64,000 nucleotides of DNA. Source: Lentisphaerota bacterium (GTDB lineage Bacteria; Verrucomicrobiota; Lentisphaeria; Victivallales; Victivallaceae). The stretch spans positions 3,134,721-3,198,720 of the forward strand of contig CP071032.1 in assembly GCA_017134815.1 (NCBI GenBank). The letters run 5' to 3'. Numbering within the stretch: the first letter of the stretch is position 1; the number at the start of each line of letters is the position of its first letter. The position numbers and the translations under genes are program-made. Shown here piece by piece: positions 25,887-35,000 of this stretch. The notes under the pieces were generated by a model. That model was not told the DNA's origin and did not search any database. It worked only from the letters and a program-made list of their open reading frames with translations.

Positions 25887-26600
25887 TTATAATGATGGAT
25901 TCTGTGCCGTTTGAGGAGAGGCAGAGGATTTTCGAGGCATATAGTTCGGCAGTTCAGGGTGACGTACAAAATCAAAAAGCATTTTTACTTTGGCCAGTGA
26001 CTCACGCAAGTGATGGTAAGCCATTTCCATCGGTAAATCCATTTCATGGGCATTGTAGGCAACTGGTTTCATAGCATAGAATCTGGCTATAAACAGAGCT
26101 CTAGCATTGTGGTACTTCTGTGATATAATTGTAAATTTGTCAATTCCAAAATGCTTTTTGGCATTTAAGACAGAATCTAAAGTGCGGAATCCATGTTCAT
26201 CTTTCAGTATATTTTTGACAGGGACTCCAGCCTTGATTAATGCGGCCTGCATGTCTCTTGGTTCGTTGTAGCCGTATCTGGGATAATTTGATCCGCTGGC
26301 AATGATATATTTTATTTTACCCTGCCTGAAGAGTTCAGCGGCAGCTTTGATCCGGTATGAAAAATCAAAATTCTCTCTTCTGTGTATAGTTTTGGAGGTG
26401 CCGAGAAGCAGGCCGTATTCATTGCTCGGCAGTTCAGAGATTTTATCAAAGGCAAGTTTTGAGGTTGAACGATTGACGTAAACATTCAAAGCCGCTGTTC
26501 CGGAAGCAAGTGTGAACAGTGTGATACCGACGGAAATCAGCGCCTGCCGGTTTACCTTTTGCTTTAGAAGGATTCTAATCTTTTTTAAAGCCGTAATCAT
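25887..26600 (-). CDS. SanA/YdcF-like DUF218 membrane protein
   Basis: 237 residues with one N-terminal membrane helix (about 18-40, ALISVGITLFTLASGTAALNVYV) and a DUF218 domain: YGLLLGTSKTIHRRENFDFSYRIKAAAELF, IIASGSNYPRYGYNEPRDM, GFRTLDSVLNAKKHFG and IISQKYHNARALFIA. This pattern matches E. coli SanA, an inner-membrane protein affecting vancomycin exclusion at high temperature; its chemistry is unknown. The C-terminal tail (PRKSSASPQTAQNPSL) is low-complexity. It is monocistronic, bounded by a terminator. Confidence 0.85.
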   Translation of the reverse strand: MITALKKIRILLKQKVNRQALISVGITLFTLASGTAALNVYVNRSTSKLAFDKISELPSNEYGLLLGTSKTIHRRENFDFSYRIKAAAELFRQGKIKYIIASGSNYPRYGYNEPRDMQAALIKAGVPVKNILKDEHGFRTLDSVLNAKKHFGIDKFTIISQKYHNARALFIARFYAMKPVAYNAHEMDLPMEMAYHHLRESLAKVKMLFDFVRHPELPNYMPRKSSASPQTAQNPSL

Positions 26601-26858
26601 TTAGGTTCATCATTACTTTATGTTTACTGAAAAACAGCATAAAAAAAAAGACAATTTTTATCATAAAGACAATAAAAACCAGGAATGTCCCTTTTAAACT
26701 CTTAGATAAAATAGTTTATATTTGAAGTAAATAAAGGATTTTTAAAAATAATTTGCGTATTAGTTGATCAAATACAGATGCAAAAAACTTGTTTTTTTGC
26801 CGGGCATGAGGTATTTTTATTATGAAAGCAACCCCAATAGAGCAGAGGAACTTGCATC

Positions 26859-28586
26859 TTGAGCAGCTTTAGGATAAAAACTAGAATCTTATTTTCGTAT
26901 ATTCTTATTCTGGGGGTATTGTGTTCCGGTATTTTTCTGGTATTTGATTATTTTACAATTCAGGAACTGACCAGAAATCATGTTGTGCTGGCTCAGGATG
27001 GTGTTAACGGCATTTCACAGGACAATATTCGCCTTTCCAGCCGCTATCTGCGCATTCACGGTGAAAAAATAATTGAGCTTCTGACCAGGTTGAACGCGTG
27101 GAAAATCAGTGCTTTGCTTGAGAAAACTCCAGCGGCGGAATTGAAGAACTATGAGCTTTTGAGGCGTGACCCGAACTTAAGAAAAATCGTTGATGCCGGT
27201 GTGTACGTTTATGGAAAATATGCCGGATATTTTGACATTCTTGACCGGGAAGGACTGTCTGTTATACACCCCAACCGCAAGATTGAGGGAAGAAAATTCT
27301 CCGAATGGAAAAGCGAATATCCAAAGATGTGGACACTGGTGAAGCGGTCTTTTAAAAAACCGCTGGTGACTGGAAACTATGAGTTTTATGAACAGAAAGG
27401 TATGGAGCCGAAAGATAAGTTTATGGTTCTGTGCCACATTCCGGATTCAGACCTGATTCTGGCGGCAGCTATTAATATTGAAGATTACTTTACTCCGGTA
27501 CACAATGCGATAAAGGGGTCTGAAGAAATGCATGCCAGTATTGTCAATAAGAACATCAGAACCTCATCCGAAATGATCAGCCGTAGATTTAAAATCATAA
27601 ATGCTGTTTTAATTATCATGGCGGCATTACTCAGTTGTATTTTCGGAATCTGGTTTTCCAACGCGTTGTCACGGCCTATTGTCAAGCTCAGAGAGGCGGT
27701 GCGCAGGCTTGGGGCTGGAGATTTCAAGCAGAAGATTGCGGTAGAAGGCTCTACAGAAACCCGGGAGCTTGCTGAGGCGTTTAACCGGCTGGGAAGTCAG
27801 CTGGAACATTATATGGAAGAGGTTAAGAGAGAAACAGCGGCCCGACAGGCAGTTGAAAGCGAAATACACATTGCCCGCGAAATACAGGAATCGCTGCTGC
27901 CAAGGTCTTTTCCGCCGTTCCCGGATCGATCCGAATTTGAACTTTATGCCGAACTGGCACCGGCAAAAGAGGTTGCCGGTGATTTTTATGATTATTTCTT
28001 TATTGATGACAATCATCTGGCATTTATGGTCGGGGACGTTTCGGGCAAAGGAGTCCCGGCGGCTTTCTTTATGGCCATAACCAGGACTATGCTGAAGAAT
28101 ATATGTCCATTGGAAAAAGACCCGGGCAAGGCAATGTGCCGTGTGAATAACCTGCTGTGCGAGGAAAATGATGCCTGTATGTTCGTCACCCTTTTTCTGG
28201 CTGTTTATGACCTCAATACCGGGAAAATCGCCTACGCAAACGGCGGGCATAATAATGCCATATCAATTAAACCGGACAGATCAATTAATCATTTCGGGGT
28301 GCTGAACAATATGGCACTGGGCATTATACCGGACTTGTATTACGAAACAGCTGAATATCAGGTAGAGGTGGCGGAAATGCTGGTGCTCTACACTGACGGG
28401 GTAACGGAGGCTACTGAAAAGCATGGGCACGTTTACGGCGTTGACCGGCTTTGCGATATGCTGCTTGCAAACCGGACAAAGACTTTGAAGGGCTGCACCG
28501 AGGCTGTGGTTGAAGATGTTGTCGGTTATGAGTCAGGCGACCGTTTTGATGACATTACATTATTGCTGTTTGAGCGGCATATGTGA
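26859..28586 (+). CDS. Membrane sensor PP2C-type serine phosphatase (RsbU/SpoIIE type)
   Basis: 575 residues. Membrane helix 1 (about 8-30), an extracytoplasmic Cache-like sensor domain (about 35-240), membrane helix 2 (about 246-268), a HAMP domain (about 268-322: LSRPIVKLREAVRRLGAGDF), a coiled-coil linker to EIHIAREIQESLLPRSFPP, and the PP2C/SpoIIE phosphatase domain with EVAGDFYDYF, VGDVSGKGVPAA, YANGGHN, TDGVTEA and DRFDDITLL (all metal Asp present). Likely a signal-regulated phosphatase acting on an anti-sigma-factor antagonist; no partner gene is adjacent. There is no in-frame ATG near the start. TTG at 26859 follows AGAGGA by 9 nt and I take it as the start. Confidence 0.92.
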   Translation: MSSFRIKTRILFSYILILGVLCSGIFLVFDYFTIQELTRNHVVLAQDGVNGISQDNIRLSSRYLRIHGEKIIELLTRLNAWKISALLEKTPAAELKNYELLRRDPNLRKIVDAGVYVYGKYAGYFDILDREGLSVIHPNRKIEGRKFSEWKSEYPKMWTLVKRSFKKPLVTGNYEFYEQKGMEPKDKFMVLCHIPDSDLILAAAINIEDYFTPVHNAIKGSEEMHASIVNKNIRTSSEMISRRFKIINAVLIIMAALLSCIFGIWFSNALSRPIVKLREAVRRLGAGDFKQKIAVEGSTETRELAEAFNRLGSQLEHYMEEVKRETAARQAVESEIHIAREIQESLLPRSFPPFPDRSEFELYAELAPAKEVAGDFYDYFFIDDNHLAFMVGDVSGKGVPAAFFMAITRTMLKNICPLEKDPGKAMCRVNNLLCEENDACMFVTLFLAVYDLNTGKIAYANGGHNNAISIKPDRSINHFGVLNNMALGIIPDLYYETAEYQVEVAEMLVLYTDGVTEATEKHGHVYGVDRLCDMLLANRTKTLKGCTEAVVEDVVGYESGDRFDDITLLLFERHM

Positions 28587-28690
28587 TTTTCTAGTTTTAC
28601 CGCTAAATCTTTGCTTATTTTCCTGATTTCACCTTTATATCTGTGATTATACGTCTAAATTAAGTCTTTGCAAAACTCAAGGACAGAAAG

Positions 28691-29545
28691 ATGAAAACGA
28701 CTTTTGACTGTATTCCGTGCATAGTTTCCCATGTGGTGCAGGTTGCCAAAATGGTTACTGAAGATGATGATGAACGCCATGAAATTATCAAACGTACTCT
28801 GGCAGAGGCAGTAAACACCAACCTCAATATGACTCCTCCGGAGCAGGCACGGCTTTTTCATAAAATAATCAAAGAGATTACCGGTGTACATGACCCGTAC
28901 CTTGATGCCAAAGACCGTTCAACAGAGTTCGCTCTAGAGCTGCTGCCGCTGCTGCGCGAAGAGATTAAACGGCATGACAATGAATTCGAAGCTGTTGTCC
29001 GGTTGGTAATAGGTGGCAACATTATTGATTACGGGGCTGATCACGCATTTGATATCAAAGATGCCAAAAGGCGTATTCTCGAAGTCTTTGATATGCAGCT
29101 TGACCTTGATGAAGTTGAAAAGCTGCATGAGCAGCTGGAGCGTGCAGATAAAGTTTTCTATATGGCTGATAACTGTGGCGAAGCGGTTTTTGACCGGCTG
29201 CTAATAGAGCGTTATGATTCTAAAATTACGCTGGGTGTTAGAGGAGAGCCTATTTTAAATGACATTACACCACGTGAGATCAAGAGGTCAGGACTGAATA
29301 TGGTGCCTCATGTGCATACCGGCGATATGACTCCTGGTGTATCCATGACTCATTCCAGTCCGGAATTTCTGAATGAGATTCGCAATGCGGATCTTGTTGT
29401 GTCTAAAGGGCAGGGCAATTTTGAAACCCTGAATGAGTATGACCGGCCGATATTTTTCCTGTTGCGCGTAAAGTGTGCGGTGATTGCTGACTTGATTGGT
29501 AATGCACAGCTTGGAGACTTGCAGGTAATCAGTAAGAATATTTGA
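28691..29545 (+). CDS. DUF89 damage-control metal phosphatase (AF1104-like)
   Basis: 284 residues. The N-terminal DCIPCIVSH carries the CxxC of the AF1104 branch. Core motifs are FYMADNCGEAVFDRLLIE (metal-binding Asp and Asn), GVRGEPILNDIT, DLVVSKGQGNFETL (metal Asp region and phosphate loop), and a C-terminal FFLLRVKCAVIA. DUF89 enzymes hydrolyse damaged or overflow phosphometabolites such as sugar phosphates or phosphopantetheine forms; the substrate here is unknown. AAGGACAGAAAG precedes the ATG. It converges on the transglutaminase gene with 1 nt between stops. Confidence 0.88.
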   Translation: MKTTFDCIPCIVSHVVQVAKMVTEDDDERHEIIKRTLAEAVNTNLNMTPPEQARLFHKIIKEITGVHDPYLDAKDRSTEFALELLPLLREEIKRHDNEFEAVVRLVIGGNIIDYGADHAFDIKDAKRRILEVFDMQLDLDEVEKLHEQLERADKVFYMADNCGEAVFDRLLIERYDSKITLGVRGEPILNDITPREIKRSGLNMVPHVHTGDMTPGVSMTHSSPEFLNEIRNADLVVSKGQGNFETLNEYDRPIFFLLRVKCAVIADLIGNAQLGDLQVISKNI

Positions 29546-29546
29546 T

Positions 29547-32069
29547 TCAGACAGCAGTGTGCTTCAGCTTCTCAAGCTCTGCCGGTTCATTGATGAGTGG
29601 ATACAGCTCTTTACATATGTTTTCAGTTCGTTCCAGAGCCTCAACTGCTTCATTTTGGTTTATGCACTCGCTGCCATATTCAATTTTTGTATAAAAGTAG
29701 AACAGCACAACCGTATTTTTTCTTAATTCATTACTGACCTTGAACAAAGAATTGCCGTAGTCGAGTAACTCTTTGTTGCCACGTCTGGGATATCCGGCCA
29801 TATTGAGCAGAATCCTGACCATAGTATAACAGGCGATAACCGTCAGATTCGGCTGTTTTCGCAGGTTTTTTTCAGCATCTAAAAAACATTGTCGGCATTT
29901 CAGCAGTTTTTTCCTGCGATTAAAAAAAGCTTTTAAAATCCGGTACTCTAAAAAAACGGCAAAAACGATGGAAAGGAACGGTATCAGCAAAATGAAGTTT
30001 CCATGAAAAAGCTGATTTTTAAGGGCAAACCGGTTGAGTATCCTTTGCCATATAACTGCCATTTGCCGCTTGAATGACTGCCAGCTTTTGAAAAGTTGTG
30101 CAGCAATTGATTTCAGTTCACCGTTTATTATGTTTTTAAAAATTTTTTTTGCGTTTTCTGTCGTACTGGAAATTTGCAAAAGCATTGAGTCCGCAAAAGT
30201 ACAATTATAGCTGTTTTTCTCTGTTTTCAGCTGAGCGGCTCTATTTTGTTTCAAGTAGCTCAAGGTTTTCTTTGTAATTTCGGGTGGAGTTATTCGCCAC
30301 TCATCCCCGAAGGGATCCCGGAGTTTGCCGATTGCAAACGGTGTTGTTACTGATTCAACATTGCCTGGTGGAACCGCGTCGAAGGTAAGCCAGCCTTTAC
30401 CTTCAATAAAAATTTGAGTCCAGGCATGTGCATGATAGGCATGAACCTCAAAGCATTTATTCAGTGCGTTGTAGTTGCCGGGAGAAAAGCCGGTTGCCAC
30501 TCTGGCCGGAAGGCCGCTGAGCCGGGCCAGGACAGTCAGTGCTGAAGCGAAGTATTCACAGTGTCCTTCCCGCAAGTCAAAAAGAAAGAAATCCACCGCT
30601 TCACGGTTATCCGGAGTTTTTTGTGAGTACTGCAGGTATCTGTAGTTGTTTCGCAGGTAATCCCTCAGGGTCAGGGCCTTCATGAAGGGAGAGGTCATGC
30701 CGCAAGTCAACTTTTCCGCCAGTTTTCTGACACGGTCGCTGATAAGTTGCTTCGGGAGTTTCAAGTAATGCGTAAATTTAATATTTTCAAGCCAGAAAGG
30801 CGATGTGGAGAGCCTGGAAACGGGTGGAGCGGAAGTTGGTGTTTCCTTTGGGAAAAAAACAGTTGAAGTCACAGAATAATAAAACGGAAGTTTGGGAAAT
30901 ACATCATTTTTCAAGGTGACATTGTATGCTGAGTAATTTATCAGATTGTAATAATTATCTTGTTCCTTCGTTGTAGCGGACAAAGGTCGATAGGCGCAAT
31001 ACAGAGATTTTGAAACCCATTTTTCAATGACTACTTCCTGCTCAATGCAGTTTAAAATATTGTCTTGCTTTCTGATAACAGAGTTTACTGTTCTAGCGTT
31101 TCTAAGCTTGTTTGAGAGTTTCCAGCCTTGGCCGTCATAAACATCATAAAGCTGAGCCAGCCAGTATAATTTCAAAGGACTTTTGGCCTTGAATATTATT
31201 TCTTTACCTGGAGGAGAGGCTCCATTGCCGCTGCTCTGCAGGTAGTTGCTTTCAGGAACTTCAACGCGACCTCCGGAGCTTGTCAGGATCTCAGGCTTAC
31301 CAAGGCCTGATTTCTTATGCCAGCCTTTGCCTTTCCGGAAGTTTCTCGGCATCAGCCACTGCATAAATCCCGGGGGCGCGATTGAGCTGTTTTCTGTGTA
31401 AAATGAGACATCAAAAAAACCTTCTGTAAAGCTTTTGTTTTCCGGCATAAGATTGAAAAGACCAAAAGCGAATGCCCCAGCCAACAGAAAATGCATTATA
31501 AAACCGCTCCAGCTTCTGCTGAATACAGCTGTTGGGGTTTTGATATCAGAGACTCCGGCCAGAGTGCGCAGTCTGGTTGTATAAAGAAGCAGTGAAGTTA
31601 TAAAAAAACCAAGAATAAATATTATCAGGAATATCAGCCGTGGCAGCAGAGCGCCATAAAGCAGCAAAAACATGCTCATGAGAAAAAGATATTCATAATC
31701 AGATGACCGCTGTGCCAGGATGAAGCACAAGCCTGTTATACATACTGACTCAATGAGTATTTTGTCAAGTGGTATTTGCTGCCTTAAACGATACAAGAGC
31801 CAGAGAGAACTTGCCAGAACGATAAAAATCTGCAGATTGAAGCGGATGTTTGAGCTGATGACGGCATATGAAATATAAGGCAGGGACCCGATAACAAAAG
31901 CAGATCCCAGCAGGCTCAAGGTCAATACCGGATGACCGTGCTGCCATAAGGAAGACGCCAGGGACAAGGCAAAAAGTGTGACATATGCCCAGTGAAAGGG
32001 CAGTCTTTCCGGGGCTTTACGCACCTTGGAAAAATCAACTATTTTCTGTTTTCTGGACTTAGAAGTCAT
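29547..32069 (-). CDS. TgpA-like membrane transglutaminase
   Basis: 840 residues. Six or so N-terminal membrane helices (about 25-220), a large extracytoplasmic transglutaminase-like domain with catalytic Cys near 503 (REGHCEYFASALTVLARLSGLPAR), His near 545 (HAYHAHAW) and Asp near 563 (WLTFDAVPP), a further membrane helix (about 695-715) and a cytoplasmic C-terminal helical region. This DUF3488-transglutaminase plan is the usual partner of DUF58 and MoxR genes. The role may be cysteine-protease or crosslinking activity on an envelope protein; the substrate is unknown. Its start overlaps the upstream DUF58 gene by 11 nt. Confidence 0.88.
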   Translation of the reverse strand: MTSKSRKQKIVDFSKVRKAPERLPFHWAYVTLFALSLASSLWQHGHPVLTLSLLGSAFVIGSLPYISYAVISSNIRFNLQIFIVLASSLWLLYRLRQQIPLDKILIESVCITGLCFILAQRSSDYEYLFLMSMFLLLYGALLPRLIFLIIFILGFFITSLLLYTTRLRTLAGVSDIKTPTAVFSRSWSGFIMHFLLAGAFAFGLFNLMPENKSFTEGFFDVSFYTENSSIAPPGFMQWLMPRNFRKGKGWHKKSGLGKPEILTSSGGRVEVPESNYLQSSGNGASPPGKEIIFKAKSPLKLYWLAQLYDVYDGQGWKLSNKLRNARTVNSVIRKQDNILNCIEQEVVIEKWVSKSLYCAYRPLSATTKEQDNYYNLINYSAYNVTLKNDVFPKLPFYYSVTSTVFFPKETPTSAPPVSRLSTSPFWLENIKFTHYLKLPKQLISDRVRKLAEKLTCGMTSPFMKALTLRDYLRNNYRYLQYSQKTPDNREAVDFFLFDLREGHCEYFASALTVLARLSGLPARVATGFSPGNYNALNKCFEVHAYHAHAWTQIFIEGKGWLTFDAVPPGNVESVTTPFAIGKLRDPFGDEWRITPPEITKKTLSYLKQNRAAQLKTEKNSYNCTFADSMLLQISSTTENAKKIFKNIINGELKSIAAQLFKSWQSFKRQMAVIWQRILNRFALKNQLFHGNFILLIPFLSIVFAVFLEYRILKAFFNRRKKLLKCRQCFLDAEKNLRKQPNLTVIACYTMVRILLNMAGYPRRGNKELLDYGNSLFKVSNELRKNTVVLFYFYTKIEYGSECINQNEAVEALERTENICKELYPLINEPAELEKLKHTAV

Positions 32070-33297
32070 TGCGCAGCAGATTTTTAATTTCTGTTTTAAA
32101 GTTTACTGTCATCGGTCTTATACCGCCTGAAAATTCTGGAATCTGTAATTTACCTGTATTAATTGTGCGGGGTGTATCAGCGGCAGCATAGGGGAAGAAC
32201 AGCTTTGGGGCATAAACCCATCTTACATCCACATTCATTTCCTGAAGAAATTCAAGTTTGCGCCTGATTGAGTCCGACTGGGTCATTGACAAACAGAAAA
32301 AAATGGCGCCGGGCTGCACCACGTCCAGAGCGCAGTCAAGTATTGTTTCAAAATTTGTCAAACCCGGTTTCAAGGTGGTCAATACAGTCTCCGCCAGGGG
32401 GGTAACCGCTGCCGAGTAATTTTTCAGAATTGTGCATTCTCCTTCAGCTTCCATGACAACCAGAGTTATGCGGCAGTAAAACTCTGTCAGGTAGTTAATG
32501 ATTGAAGCGGTGGTTCTGATCAAATATTCAAAATTATTATCCAGAGGGTCAATGCCGATGGATTCCTGAAAGTTATCCAGTACGATGATGATCCTGTCGG
32601 TGGTATTGGCTTCAAACTCCTTGACCATCAGCTGCCGTTTGGCCGCTGTAGCTTTCCAGTGAATAAAGCGCATTTCATCGCCATGCCGGTATTCTCTGAT
32701 ACCGTAAAAATCCTGTCCCTGACCGGAAGTGGCCAGCGGGCGCCCTTCGGTATCCGGTGCGGTCTGCTGCCGGTTGGTAACCGGCAAACTGGTTAAGCAG
32801 GTTATCTCAGGAGTAATCATTATTTCCGCCGGGATATCAAATTCAAGTCGACGCCGGAACAAGCCTGCCGGGTCTCCGCCTATCAGGTATATTTCACTCA
32901 GTGTGAAGTGTCCTCTTCTGGCAGCCTTGCTGGTCCGTTCCAAGATGACTTCTTCATGAGGTCTGAGCGGAGGAACGGCAAATGCCAGAGTGCCGCCGGA
33001 TACAAATGGACACAGCTCCATGACTACCATTGCCTGCCGGAATCTCCAGGAAAGGTTTTTGACGGCAACCGGCAGCGTGACACTGCTGTTCTGAGCACCA
33101 TCAGGATTTGGCCGGCGTTCCAGCTTGATTTTATGCATTGATAATGCAGCCAGGACAAAGCTCGATACTACCACTCCGGTCAAAGTTGAAGCGGTCAGGG
33201 CGGTTGCAAGGCCGACATTGACTAAAGCAATTGCAATACTGATAAAGGCGGCAATAATCATGACCCAGCCGCGCATCGTCGGCAGAATTGGAGTCAT
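32059..33297 (-). CDS. DUF58 domain protein
   Basis: 412 residues with two N-terminal membrane helices (about 10-50), then an extended region and the DUF58 signature GIREYRHGDEMRFIHWKATAAKRQLMVKEFE (about 208-238; quoted with FYGIREYR and HWKATA as key parts), followed by a von Willebrand-A-like section beginning IIIVLDNFQES. DUF58 proteins accompany MoxR ATPases and are thought to be targets or adaptors of their chaperone-like activity. It overlaps MoxR by 4 nt upstream and the transglutaminase by 11 nt downstream, so the three are tightly coupled. Confidence 0.9.
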   Translation of the reverse strand: MTPILPTMRGWVMIIAAFISIAIALVNVGLATALTASTLTGVVVSSFVLAALSMHKIKLERRPNPDGAQNSSVTLPVAVKNLSWRFRQAMVVMELCPFVSGGTLAFAVPPLRPHEEVILERTSKAARRGHFTLSEIYLIGGDPAGLFRRRLEFDIPAEIMITPEITCLTSLPVTNRQQTAPDTEGRPLATSGQGQDFYGIREYRHGDEMRFIHWKATAAKRQLMVKEFEANTTDRIIIVLDNFQESIGIDPLDNNFEYLIRTTASIINYLTEFYCRITLVVMEAEGECTILKNYSAAVTPLAETVLTTLKPGLTNFETILDCALDVVQPGAIFFCLSMTQSDSIRRKLEFLQEMNVDVRWVYAPKLFFPYAAADTPRTINTGKLQIPEFSGGIRPMTVNFKTEIKNLLRNDF

Positions 33298-34616
33298 AGA
33301 CCTTTGTCCTCATTTTTCATTGGAATTGACTTTATTATGGCTTTTATTACATTTTCCACACGGCTCCATTCGCCCTGATAGCGTATTTTAAGTTTTACCC
33401 GGTGGGCAAGTACCGGTACCGCCATTTCACGAATATCCCGTGGGATAACGTAGTTTCTGCCGTAATATGCCGCCAGGCTCTGACACACCCGCATCAGGGC
33501 CAGGGAGGCACGAGGGCTGCAGCCGTTTGTCAAGGCTGGATGAGTCCTGGTTGCATTGCAGATACTGATAATATAATTCTTTATACTGTCTGAAACCATA
33601 ACCTTTCGCACCAGGGCATGACAGTGCACAATGTCAGTTGACTTGATTACATATGATATGTCATTCAAGGGATGACTGACCGCCTGAGACGAAAGGATGT
33701 CCTTTTCAGCCTCGGGGGCTGGATAACCTATGGAAAGTCGCATTATAAAGCGATCCAGCTGCGGCTCCGGCAGCGGATAGGTTCCGTGGTAATCCTCCGG
33801 GTTTTGAGTGGCAATTACAAAAAATGGCTTTGGCAGAACATGGGGTTTGCCGTCAATGGTGATAACCGATTCCGACATGCACTCCAGCAGGCTGGACTGG
33901 GTTCTTGGCGTGGTGCGATTGATTTCATCTGCCAGTACAACATTTCCGAAAATGGGTCCCGGCATAAAATGAAACTGCTTTTCGCCTTCGTCAAAAATGT
34001 TCATTCCGGTAATATCTGAAGGCAGCATGTCCGGTGTAAATTGAATTCTTCTGTAAATTGCCTGAATGGACTTAGCCAGAGTCTGAGCCAGAATACTTTT
34101 GCCAACGCCCGGAGTGTCTTCAAGCAGCAGGTGTCCGTCGGCAAAAAGGCATACAACCAGATTCCGGATGATTTCAGGCTTGCCTTTAAAGACAATGGCT
34201 ATATTTTCCTCCAGTTTTTTTATAACAAACTTGATAAAATCAAAAGAAAAATTCATGTTTTCAAGAGTTCTGGTAGCCGTATTGTCTTCATCAGAAATCA
34301 AATTATTGGGATCATTGAATACCAGCATGCAGGTCCCGATCTGGATAATGTCCATATGTTTTATGGCATGTGGCTTGTTGACAGGCGACGAATTGACAAA
34401 GGTGCCATTGACACTTTGCAGATCCTCAATGATAAAGGTGCCGTTTTCTCTGGTAATCTTTGCGTGATGCCGTGATGCTTCGCCGGTGTTGACGATAATA
34501 TCACAGTCCTGGTCGCGCCCTATGGTGATATTTTTTCCGGTCAGCTGGTATTCCCTTGTCTGGCCGTAGCCGTCCTGAATGGTGAATGTTGGCTGGCTTT
34601 TGTTCATATTAATCAT
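33294..34616 (-). CDS. MoxR-family AAA+ ATPase with N-terminal FHA domain
   Basis: 440 residues from the ATG at 34616 (GGGGGA just upstream; a second in-frame ATG is at 34607). Residues about 5-100 form a forkhead-associated phosphothreonine-binding domain: ITIGRDQDCDIIV, EASRHHAKI, DLQSVNGTFVN. The MoxR AAA+ core follows: LLLEDTPGVGKS (Walker A), VVLADEINRTTPRTQSSLLECM (Walker B and downstream), FFVIATQNPEDYHGTYPLPEPQLDRF (sensor 1). FHA domains bind phosphothreonine, so the fusion suggests that a Ser/Thr kinase signal controls the ATPase; no such kinase is in the window. It is the second gene of a four-gene unit. Confidence 0.93.
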   Translation of the reverse strand: MINMNKSQPTFTIQDGYGQTREYQLTGKNITIGRDQDCDIIVNTGEASRHHAKITRENGTFIIEDLQSVNGTFVNSSPVNKPHAIKHMDIIQIGTCMLVFNDPNNLISDEDNTATRTLENMNFSFDFIKFVIKKLEENIAIVFKGKPEIIRNLVVCLFADGHLLLEDTPGVGKSILAQTLAKSIQAIYRRIQFTPDMLPSDITGMNIFDEGEKQFHFMPGPIFGNVVLADEINRTTPRTQSSLLECMSESVITIDGKPHVLPKPFFVIATQNPEDYHGTYPLPEPQLDRFIMRLSIGYPAPEAEKDILSSQAVSHPLNDISYVIKSTDIVHCHALVRKVMVSDSIKNYIISICNATRTHPALTNGCSPRASLALMRVCQSLAAYYGRNYVIPRDIREMAVPVLAHRVKLKIRYQGEWSRVENVIKAIIKSIPMKNEDKGL

Positions 34617-34641
34617 ATAATCCCCCTTAAGCAATGGATTC

Positions 34642-34959
34642 TTAACGTCTGAAAACACTTCCAAAAGGATTGCACCTGGGGCAGTTAACTGCTTTCCCAA
34701 GCAGATCAGCTACAGCTGCTACCGGATACATGAAGAGTCTGAAGTCAGCACTGGCCAGTGGAATCATAATGCCGGAAAAGCTCAGTAGCAGCATATATTT
34801 GGAAAAAACTGTCATTCCGATAATTCCGGCAAGAATCAGCAGCAGCGGGAACTTTGCCGGCATCAGAAAAATTTTGAAGATGCCGTATTGTGACAGGCAC
34901 AAAGTACCGGCACAGAGCGGGCAGGGAGCTGCTCCCGTGTCGTCATCGGTTTTATTCAT
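34642..34959 (-). CDS. Small zinc-ribbon-like membrane protein
   Basis: 105 residues. Two CxxC pairs frame a hydrophobic middle: APCPLCAG near the N-terminus (12-15) and NCPRCNPFG near the C-terminus (about 93-96). Between them are about three membrane segments (FLMPAKFPLLLILAGIIGMT, YMLLLSFSGIMIPLASA, LFMYPVAAVADLLG). The pairs could together make a zinc ribbon if both ends face the cytoplasm. GGGTGG precedes the ATG at 34959. It lies 25 nt upstream of the FHA-MoxR gene and is likely the first gene of that operon. I do not recognise the family. Confidence 0.7.
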   Translation of the reverse strand: MNKTDDDTGAAPCPLCAGTLCLSQYGIFKIFLMPAKFPLLLILAGIIGMTVFSKYMLLLSFSGIMIPLASADFRLFMYPVAAVADLLGKAVNCPRCNPFGSVFRR

Positions 34960-35000
34960 ACCACCCTCGTTGAATATTTAGTACAGTCAGAGTTTCATTT

